Assembly: GCF_001666755.1 (NCBI RefSeq)
Contig: NZ_LZJC01000072.1
Span: 1-64,000 of the forward strand
Source: Mycobacterium sp. E1214
GTDB lineage: Bacteria; Actinomycetota; Actinomycetes; Mycobacteriales; Mycobacteriaceae
Direction: 5' to 3'
Length of the DNA stretch: 64,000 nt
How positions within the stretch are numbered: position 1 is the stretch's first letter; every line of letters begins with the position of its first letter. This document shows positions 58,449-64,000 of the stretch, piece by piece. A model generated the notes under the pieces. The model had not been told where the DNA came from. It worked only from the letters and a program-made list of their open reading frames with translations, and did no database searches. A program made the position numbers and the translations under genes.

Positions 58449-58841
58449 GTGCTTCAACGAAGAAGCCCGGGCTCAGAGGCCCGGGCACCCTCGACGACGC
58501 CAATCGCTGCCGCAGAGTCTACCGCCGGATCATCCAGGCAAGCGGCGTGGTGGCCCTGCCACGAGTTTCTCGAAGCTGTTCTTGCGCAGGCAAATGTCGG
58601 ACCGCTACCGCACGCGGGAACACCAGCATGGTGTGCTCTGGGCGCAGAAGATCCGCGAAAGCTTCTGGCCCTCGCGGTCGCCGGGGAGCACCACGTTCTG
58701 AGGGTCGAAACCGCACAAACCGCGTGCGCCGACGCCAGTCGGGCGATATCCGCGACCGCTGACTGGGCCGCCGTCAGCCGTGAAATCCGCACCCGCACAG
58801 AGTTTTCACGGCAGAAGCCCTGGATGAGGCGATCGCGATGA
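58449..58841 (+). CDS. DUF2742-like phage protein
   Basis: 130 residues. The core WWPCHEFLEAVL, GTPAWCALGAEDPRKLLAL and ADWAAVSREIRTR is very close to phiRv2 Rv2656c. The Pro/Ser-rich first 30 residues are not conserved. No function is known. It follows xis directly and overlaps the RepA-like gene by ATGA. The GTG start at 58449 is the likely one; there is no good alternative. Confidence 0.8.
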   Translation: MLQRRSPGSEARAPSTTPIAAAESTAGSSRQAAWWPCHEFLEAVLAQANVGPLPHAGTPAWCALGAEDPRKLLALAVAGEHHVLRVETAQTACADASRAISATADWAAVSREIRTRTEFSRQKPWMRRSR

Positions 58842-60115
58842 CGTACCTCGAAACGAACCTGTACGGCCTCGAGGCACCGCCGCCGGATGAACCATCCAGC
58901 GACGACCGCCAGCGCAACGGCGCACAAGCGCAGGAGGCGCCCACCACGTGGGAAGCGATCGACCTCGGACCCTACCTCCGCGGCGAAGTCGATAGACCCC
59001 AGCCGAGCATGGGAATCGCCCGCTCCGATGGCACACGGGTCATCTACCCCGGACTCGAACATGTCGTCCTCGGCGAAACAGAGTCGGGCAAAACGTGGTT
59101 CGCGGACGCCTGCGTCGCCGCCGAGCTCAGGCAAGGTCGCTACGTCCTGTACGTGCACTACGAGGAGTCCGATCCGACCAGCACGGTAGAACGGCTACTG
59201 CTCCTCGGCGCCGACCCCGTCGTCATTGCCGCGCGGCTGCGGTTCGTCGCACCTTCACGGCCCCTGCATAAGGGCTGGCTCGAGCCGCTTCTGGACCCGG
59301 CCCCCTCCCTGGCCGTCCACGACGGCGTCAACGAGGCCATGGCGCTGCACGGCGCGGACATCATGGCCGCCGAGGGTGCCTCGCTGTTTCGCCGGCGCCT
59401 GATCATGCCCTGCTTGCGGGCTGGTGCGGCGACGCTGGCCTGTGACCACCTGCCCAAGTCAGCGCGGGAAAGCGGGCGCCGCGACGCGGCTTACGGCTCG
59501 GTCCACAAGGGCAATGCGATCAACGGCGCGCGGATTCTGCTGGAGAACGTGGAGCCATTCGGCCGCGGCCTCCGCGGCCGCTCCCACGTGTTCATCACCA
59601 AGGACCGCCCGGGCAGCTTGCGCGCGCTGGGACGGCCGACGAAAACCCCCGGCACCACGTTCGTGGGCTCGCTGGTGGTCGATGACTCCCAGACATTCGG
59701 TCCCGACTTCGTGATGCGGTTCTACGCGCCAAGAGACGACGAATCACAGCCCGTAGAAGACGATCCGGGTGGCGAGCTGGCCAACGCCGTGCACGACGTC
59801 ATCTGCGCCCTACCCGATCACGAAGTCGGGTCGATGCGGCTGCTCCTCGCCGAACTCCGCAAAGCAGGCCACGGCTTCAGGCACGCCGCTGTCCGGGAAG
59901 CCGTCGACGACCTGATCGTGGCGGGTCTCGTCACCGAGATTCAGGGCCCCCGAAACGGGAAACGGTACCGAGCTGCTCCGACCGTTTCCGCGACCGTTTC
60001 CCCGAGCGTTTCCCTCTTAGGGAGGGAAACGCGGGAAACGGTCGCACACGGACCGCTGCCCACCGTTTCGGAAACGGTGGGAAACACTCGGAAACAGTCG
60101 GAGGGCAAGCAATGA
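58838..60115 (+). CDS. RepA-like AAA ATPase of phage replication module
   Basis: 425 residues. RecA/RepA-type ATPase with Walker A GETESGKT (residues 79-86), then LYVHYEESDP and a later conserved HVFITKDRPGSLR segment. The C-terminal winged-helix-like region (HDVICALPDHEVGSMRLLLAELR) follows. It resembles the Rv2655c-type protein of phiRv2. The last 50 residues are repetitive (TVSATVSPSVS, RETRETV) and are dictated by DNA repeats in the 3' end. The gene overlaps its neighbours on both sides. Confidence 0.85.
   Translation: MTYLETNLYGLEAPPPDEPSSDDRQRNGAQAQEAPTTWEAIDLGPYLRGEVDRPQPSMGIARSDGTRVIYPGLEHVVLGETESGKTWFADACVAAELRQGRYVLYVHYEESDPTSTVERLLLLGADPVVIAARLRFVAPSRPLHKGWLEPLLDPAPSLAVHDGVNEAMALHGADIMAAEGASLFRRRLIMPCLRAGAATLACDHLPKSARESGRRDAAYGSVHKGNAINGARILLENVEPFGRGLRGRSHVFITKDRPGSLRALGRPTKTPGTTFVGSLVVDDSQTFGPDFVMRFYAPRDDESQPVEDDPGGELANAVHDVICALPDHEVGSMRLLLAELRKAGHGFRHAAVREAVDDLIVAGLVTEIQGPRNGKRYRAAPTVSATVSPSVSLLGRETRETVAHGPLPTVSETVGNTRKQSEGKQ
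59952..60095. repeat. Array of GTTTC/GAAAC repeats, nested stem-loops and a palindrome
   Basis: Eleven copies of GTTTC or its complement lie within 144 bp: 59952, 59959, 59984, 59996, 60008, 60026, 60035, 60065, 60071, 60081 and 60091. Three direct copies are 12 bp apart; the last three are exactly 10 bp apart. CGTTTCCCTC (60007-60016) pairs with GAGGGAAACG (60022-60031), flanked by GACCGTTTCCC (59992-60002) and GGGAAACGGTC (60033-60043). CACCGTTTCGGAAACGGTG (60061-60079) is a near-perfect palindrome. It looks like an iteron-type origin or protein-binding array. Confidence 0.85.
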
Positions 60116-60345
60116 AAGGTCGACCTATCCGGGCCGCATACACCGATACCGGTGCTCTGGACATCAGCTGCGCGCACTGCGGCGCTGAGCCTGGCCAGTG
60201 GTGCATGACCGATGACGGTGCTGCGCGCCGCGTCCCCTGCGTCGATCGCGCAACTGCTGGCGTCGGCACTGGAGACGGCAAGGTATACGCCCGCGATTTC
60301 TCCGAACCATGCCACCCCGCACCCGACACTGAGGAGACACAGTGA
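60112..60345 (+). CDS. Small phage zinc-finger protein
   Basis: 77 residues. CAHCGAEPGQWC and a following VPCVDRA give a Cys-rich motif resembling small zinc-binding domains of phage DNA-binding proteins. The ATG overlaps the previous stop (ATGA). The role is unknown, possibly DNA binding at the neighbouring repeat array. Confidence 0.7.
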   Translation: MKGRPIRAAYTDTGALDISCAHCGAEPGQWCMTDDGAARRVPCVDRATAGVGTGDGKVYARDFSEPCHPAPDTEETQ

Positions 60346-60800
60346 CACAGCAAGGCGCCCTCGACGCCCTGAAATTCCTTGCGGCCGAAGGCCACGGGCA
60401 GTTGGGCGCCGTGCTCGGCCGCTTGCGCAGTGTTGCCGTCAAGCAAGGTTCCGAGGCGGAGTTGGAGACCGCCATCGACCTGGTTCGGCAATTCCGCGGC
60501 CTGGCGGTTGAACTGGCCTCCCGCTTGTGCGCGGACGCTCACGATTTCAACCACTACTCCGATGGCCGCCAAATCCAAACGAGCGTCGAGATCGAACCGG
60601 GCTGCCGTTTGGATTACCGCTGGTTCCCGGACCCCGCTGATCCCGCCAACCAGCCGCGGACGCTGGTGGAGCGGCATGTGTGCGCCAACGGTCGGCAGGT
60701 GTCCGTAGTGGTCAGTGCGCCGGGGATTCTGGATGTCGTCGGCGCGGACCGGCCACCGATGTTCATTGATGCTCCGGCTGAGGGTGACGCTGATGCGTGA
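60342..60800 (+). CDS. Hypothetical phage protein
   Basis: 152 residues, not recognised. A helical first half (LDALKFLAAEGHGQLGAVLG, then IDLVRQFRGLAVELASRLC) is followed by a beta-rich part (SVEIEPGCRLDYRWFPD, RQVSVVVSAPG). It has no signal peptide or membrane segment. GTG 60342 overlaps the preceding stop, and its stop overlaps the next gene, so it belongs to the early operon. Confidence 0.7.
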   Translation: MTQQGALDALKFLAAEGHGQLGAVLGRLRSVAVKQGSEAELETAIDLVRQFRGLAVELASRLCADAHDFNHYSDGRQIQTSVEIEPGCRLDYRWFPDPADPANQPRTLVERHVCANGRQVSVVVSAPGILDVVGADRPPMFIDAPAEGDADA

Positions 60801-61122
60801 CGAGGACGTCACTGCCGCCTTGGCGTGCGCGTCAAAGCTGCTCGACACTTGGCGGCTTCAAGGTATCCCGCTACCTGCATGGCTGGTTCGTCATCATGGC
60901 CGCATGCAGGCACTTTCCGCACGCGGAACGCGGAGTGGCACTGGCACAACATCATTGGGTCATGAGCCCGCGCTCAACTCCCAGGACGTCGCGGTGATGC
61001 TGAACGTGTCGACGCGGTGGGTACGTAAGCACGCCGACGAGCTCGGTGGCGTGAAGACGGGTCGCGACTGGGTGTTTGATCGTCGCGCGGTGCTCGAGCA
61101 TGACGAAGGACGTAGGTCGTGA
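60793..61122 (+). CDS. Helix-turn-helix phage protein
   Basis: 109 residues. The first half (MRDEDVTAALACASKLLDTW) is helical and the second half carries a MerR/excisionase-like HTH: LNSQDVAVMLNVSTRWVRKHADEL followed by GRDWVFDRRAVLEH. ATG 60793 is chosen for its overlap with the preceding stop; the frame is open to 60715. It may be a transcriptional regulator or a second directionality factor. Confidence 0.72.
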   Translation: MRDEDVTAALACASKLLDTWRLQGIPLPAWLVRHHGRMQALSARGTRSGTGTTSLGHEPALNSQDVAVMLNVSTRWVRKHADELGGVKTGRDWVFDRRAVLEHDEGRRS

Positions 61123-61265
61123 TGATGGGAACGATGCCGGCGTTGGAGCTATTCGACGCCGCAGTGCGCGAGCGTGTCCGCTTGATGTCGGCCGAGGAGT
61201 TCCAGCTCTTCATCGTCGAGACTCGGCCACCTGACGAGCCACAGCTGCAAAGAACCGCCAAGTAA
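61122..61265 (+). CDS. Small phage ORF of 47 residues
   Basis: ATG 61122 overlaps the preceding TGA (TGATG) and the frame ends at TAA 61263-61265. The peptide reads MMGTMPALELFDAAVRERVR then a polar tail; it is amphipathic and helical, with no known relative. The tight overlap supports translation. Confidence 0.5.
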   Translation: MMGTMPALELFDAAVRERVRLMSAEEFQLFIVETRPPDEPQLQRTAK

Positions 61266-61288
61266 GCACAACCCAAGGAGAACTCCCG

Positions 61289-61885
61289 ATGCCCACCCTT
61301 GACTACGACGAACCGAAGCGCCATGCGGCTGTTATCCAGCAGCGCCTCAACGCGGCAGTGGAGGAGATCCGCGCGAATCGATCCCTGACGCAGGAAGGCA
61401 AGCGCCGTGAGTTGGCCTTGGCGACGTTGTCAGCCCGCCGTAGCGCCGATAAGGCACGCCAGGAGCGGGCTGCCGAGCGTGAACAGCAGCTGGCAACAAG
61501 CCGTCGGATCGCCTTCGGCAACTTCGCGGGCGACATGACGGCGGCCGACGCGATGTCGGCGCGCGACGCGGCCGACCGGGCGGCCAAGATCACCAACCAC
61601 GCCGCCGCCAAAGCCGCGTTATCGCAGGCCATCTTGCTCGACGACCAACCGTATGCGAAGGCTATCGCGGCCCACGCGCACAGCCGTGGATGGTCCGACG
61701 TCACCAACACCTACGGCCAAGAGTTCGGCGTGCAAAGCTTCATCGACGACCTCAACAACATCCCGAGCGGCCCCCGCACGGACGCAGCCGATGCCATCAT
61801 CTGGCGCGTCGCGCCGCCCGACGAGCTCCGCCACTACAGCAACGAGGCCCTGCAGCAACTCGCGGACTCGAAGGTCGGCGAGTAA
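61289..61885 (+). CDS. Helical phage protein, probably late-module
   Basis: 198 residues, strongly helical, Ala/Arg/Glu-rich N-terminal half (EGKRRELALATLSARRSADK) with coiled-coil character, then a conserved-looking end (DDQPYAKAIAAHAHSRGWSD and IIWRVAPPDELRHYSNE). I have seen this type of sequence in structural modules of actinophages, but I cannot name a function. AAGGAG precedes the ATG. Confidence 0.72.
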   Translation: MPTLDYDEPKRHAAVIQQRLNAAVEEIRANRSLTQEGKRRELALATLSARRSADKARQERAAEREQQLATSRRIAFGNFAGDMTAADAMSARDAADRAAKITNHAAAKAALSQAILLDDQPYAKAIAAHAHSRGWSDVTNTYGQEFGVQSFIDDLNNIPSGPRTDAADAIIWRVAPPDELRHYSNEALQQLADSKVGE

Positions 61886-61892
61886 GGCCGAG

Positions 61893-62120
61893 ATGGTTCC
61901 CACAAGCAGCGCGCTCCCCAGGGCATGGGCCGAAGTTTCGGCGGCTCTCCTTTCGCCCCATGGCGACTTCGGTCGGGGATGTTGCGCGTCAGCCCGCCGC
62001 GGCGCCGGAAGTCATGCCGCCCCGGCGCTGCGGCGGGCGCACCGGGTGCCCGGGGCGGTCAAAGGGAAGGCACGCCCTGGGCATTCGGGTTCACGCCGAC
62101 ACGGGTTGGAGGACGGCTAG
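61893..62120 (+). other. Doubtful ORF / unexplained GC-rich stretch before the scaffold gene
   Basis: About 230 bp with no convincing gene. An open frame from ATG 61893 to TAG 62118 (75 residues, MVPTSSALPRAWAEVSAALL start, Arg/Gly/Ala-rich end) overlaps the next start by one base, but its composition is odd. It may be decayed DNA left where head genes were lost. Confidence 0.3.
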
Positions 62121-62710
62121 TGACGGCGACTAACGGGCGCACCTTCACGCAGGCGCAGCTCAACTCCTACCTCGCACAAGAACGGCGCCGGGTCGAAGCC
62201 AGGTACGCGGACTACGACGACTTGAAGGCCAGAGTCGACCAGTTCGATGCGCTGCTCGCGACGGCATCCGCCGGCGACGACTCCCACACCACCGGCACCG
62301 AGGACGAGAGGGGCAGTGGCTCAGCGCATACCCCGCCCGTCGTGTCGGCGCCCAATGATGCTGAAGACGATGCGCTGGCCGCTTCGGTTGCGCCCAAGGG
62401 TGATTCGCAAGGAAACTCTTCAGAAGCGTCTCATCAGGACGGCACCCTCGAGGCCGACAACCAGAGCTTGAAGACGCAGCTCCTGCGTCAGCAGATTAGT
62501 GCCAAGGCTCACCTTGACCCGGACCTGTGGGACCGAGTCACGGGAAGCACCGCCGATGAGATCGCGGCCGACGTCGCGACCCTTGTCGGAAAGTTCGGTG
62601 CCCACACCTCGCGTCCCCCGCGGAGCCTCCAGTCGGGTGCATCGGTTCGTGACTTCTCCACGCCGAAAGAACGTGCGGTCGCTGCGCTGCGGGGAATGGG
62701 TAGGGCGTGA
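62120..62710 (+). CDS. Putative capsid scaffolding protein
   Basis: 196 residues. It begins GTG with TFTQAQLNSYLAQERRRVEA and a coiled coil (YADYDDLKARVDQFDALL), has a polar Ser/Asp-rich middle and ends in a conserved-type C-terminus (RQQISAKAHLDPDLWDRVTG, ADEIAADVATLVGKFG). This is the pattern of phage scaffold proteins located before the major capsid gene. GGAGG precedes the GTG. Instead of capsid, the next gene is a tape measure. Confidence 0.7.
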   Translation: MTATNGRTFTQAQLNSYLAQERRRVEARYADYDDLKARVDQFDALLATASAGDDSHTTGTEDERGSGSAHTPPVVSAPNDAEDDALAASVAPKGDSQGNSSEASHQDGTLEADNQSLKTQLLRQQISAKAHLDPDLWDRVTGSTADEIAADVATLVGKFGAHTSRPPRSLQSGASVRDFSTPKERAVAALRGMGRA

Positions 62711-62731
62711 TGGCGGAGGGAGGCGGGTCCG

Positions 62732-64000
62732 ATCACTGATTACAACCTGGGCACCGCGCGCGGAAAGCTCGAGATCGACTACGAAGACAGCGGCATCAGC
62801 AAGGCGATCGTCGACCTCGACAAGGCCACCGGCTCGGCGGGGAAGCTCGAAGACCAGCTGACCGAGACCAACAAGGCGCTCGGCGACACCGACAAGCAGA
62901 TGCGGCAGTCGGGCACCGCGGCGCAGGGTTACGAGCAACGTCTGCGCGACGTGCAACGCACCGGCGCCGAGGTCAACCAGGCCGAGAAGGCGTACAACGC
63001 GACCCTGCTCGACACGCGGGCATCGCTGCGCGACGTCCAGGTGGCGCACGAGCGGGTCACCGAGGCCAAGAAGCAGCACGCCGCGGCGACCAACGCGGAG
63101 CGCGACGCGTCGCGGGCGCTGAGCAATGAGCTGAACGTCGGCGGCCGCGTCATGCGCTCGCTGAGCGGCATCATCCCGGCGCTCGAGCGCAACATCACCC
63201 GCCTGTCCACGGTGCAAGAAGACGCCGAACGCAAGTCGACCGCGCTGGCCCGCGGACTGACCGGCGTCGCGAAAGTCCTCACCGTGCTCGGCCCCGAGGC
63301 CGAAGGTGTCGCTGGCGGACTCGAATTGGCCGCCAAGGGATTCGACGGTATCAGCAGGAGCGCATCAGCCGGATCGCAGCACGTCCGGAACTTCATCCGC
63401 GACATCGCGGGATTCGAGGCCGCGTTCGCCAAGATCGGCGGCATGACGCTGGCGCTGCCGTCACTCGGCGGCCTGGCCGGGCTTGCCGGCGCAGCTGGTG
63501 TCCAAGGCATCATCGAGGTCGCCGACGCGGTGCGGCAACTCTCCGGTGGTCTCGGACTGCTGCCCAGCGTGATAGCTGGCGTCGGATTCTCCATGGGCAC
63601 ACTGAAGCTCGCATTCCACGGGGTCAGTGACGCGCTCAAGGACATGATGAGCGACGACCCGAAGAAGTTCCTGCAGGACATCGCGGAGATGGGTCCGGCG
63701 GCCGCGCACACCATGCTGCAGATCGCCAACTTCCGCGACATGTTCAAGCTCGCCGGGGGCGCGGTACAGGACTCGTTCTTCACGAAGGTGATGAATGACG
63801 TTGCGCCGCTTATCCAAACGTGGCTTCCGGCGCTGACTGCAGCGATGTCACGCGTCGCCGGGATCTTCGGTGAGGCCGCCGACATCTTGGCCAAGGGCTT
63901 CATGACGCCGCAGGCGATGGCCGACTTCCAGATGTTCGTCGACAACATCAGCAAGGGCCTGCAGGCAATGATGCCGGCGATGCAGCCGCTCCTGGACATC
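62732..64000 (+). CDS. Tail tape-measure-like protein, no canonical start, cut by the window end
   Basis: An open frame of 423 codons continues to the end of the window. The N-terminal part is coiled coil with Gln/Ala/Glu (KATGSAGKLEDQLTETNKAL), then hydrophobic segments (LPSLGGLAGLAGAAGV, GLLPSVIAGVGFSMGTLK) and PKKFLQDIAEMGPAAAHTML, typical of siphovirus tape measures. The likely start would be ATC ACT GAT TAC at 62732, eight bases behind GGGAGG; no ATG, GTG or TTG occurs in frame before 62899. The frame is the same as the scaffold gene and is separated by its TGA only. Confidence 0.75.
   Translation, partial: MTDYNLGTARGKLEIDYEDSGISKAIVDLDKATGSAGKLEDQLTETNKALGDTDKQMRQSGTAAQGYEQRLRDVQRTGAEVNQAEKAYNATLLDTRASLRDVQVAHERVTEAKKQHAAATNAERDASRALSNELNVGGRVMRSLSGIIPALERNITRLSTVQEDAERKSTALARGLTGVAKVLTVLGPEAEGVAGGLELAAKGFDGISRSASAGSQHVRNFIRDIAGFEAAFAKIGGMTLALPSLGGLAGLAGAAGVQGIIEVADAVRQLSGGLGLLPSVIAGVGFSMGTLKLAFHGVSDALKDMMSDDPKKFLQDIAEMGPAAAHTMLQIANFRDMFKLAGGAVQDSFFTKVMNDVAPLIQTWLPALTAAMSRVAGIFGEAADILAKGFMTPQAMADFQMFVDNISKGLQAMMPAMQPLLDI

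Larger units (their letters stand above)
56125..64000. mobile_element. phiRv1/phiRv2-like prophage or phage satellite, left end
   Basis: The element begins at the 3' half of tRNA-Leu (putative attL, 56125-56160) and continues past the window. The order is integrase and XRE repressor (leftward), xis-like, DUF2742 and RepA-like ATPase (rightward), then zinc finger, HTH, small proteins, scaffold and tape measure. The early part corresponds to phiRv1/phiRv2 of M. tuberculosis. No attR was found in the window. Genes overlap by ATGA repeatedly, as in phages. Left boundary is inferred from the tRNA. Confidence 0.85.

Noticed and set aside
59952..60095. CRISPR array
   Set aside because: Repeats are only 5-11 bp, in both orientations and inside a coding region; there are no regular spacers and no cas genes.

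Overview
The window is a chromosomal segment of a slow-growing Mycobacterium followed by the left end of an integrated phage-like element. Up to about 56.1 kb the gene order matches the M. tuberculosis block Rv1292 (argS) to Rv1343c (lprD) almost gene for gene. Much of the 16S rRNA resembles the M. avium complex, but helix 18 is the short form seen in rapid growers and in the M. simiae/M. triplex group. I therefore infer a M. simiae-complex-like species; species rank cannot be settled from this window.

Layout: argS (cut by the window start)-lysA-thrA-thrC-thrB is an amino-acid block with stop/start overlaps (1-6248). Next come rho, rpmE, prfA-prmC-sua5 and wecA, linking termination, translation and cell-wall linker synthesis (6515-12792). 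An atpI-like gene and the complete F1Fo ATP synthase operon follow, including the fused b-delta subunit (13010-21065), then a DUF2550 gene, pduO and murA. The rRNA operon (two tandem promoters, 16S, 23S, 5S, strong terminator) occupies 23510-28964. Behind it lie ogt and ada-alkA (alkylation repair), a lipoprotein, an OFA-type MFS transporter with its small partner, a membrane adenylate cyclase, nucS, a methylmalonyl-CoA epimerase, fadA4 and a thioredoxin-like TPR protein. The glycogen/maltosyltransferase genes glgE-glgB face glgP. dinG, pncB1, clpS, a DUF2017 gene, a P1-family peptidase, a rhomboid protease, murI, a cAMP phosphodiesterase-like gene, rph, rdgB and two small membrane-protein genes complete the core.

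The element starts at tRNA-Leu(TAG) (56077-56160) and runs past the window end. It has a tyrosine integrase and XRE repressor (leftward), then a xis-like gene, a DUF2742 gene and a RepA-like ATPase (rightward). This is the early-gene order of the M. tuberculosis phiRv1/phiRv2 elements. Small genes, a scaffold-like gene and a tail tape-measure gene follow, with no terminase, portal, capsid or major tail gene between them in the window.

Main points to check: (1) mec-cysO-cysM, which lie between Rv1333 and Rv1337 in M. tuberculosis, are gone except for about 20 codons of the cysM tail; (2) the last 145 bp of the RepA-like gene are packed with direct, inverted and 10-bp-phased GTTTC/GAAAC repeats; (3) rdgB appears to start with CTG, and the tape-measure gene has an ideal ribosome site but ATC where a start codon should be; (4) scaffold and tape-measure genes are directly adjacent; (5) glgE has an apparent one-base loss at its N-terminus.
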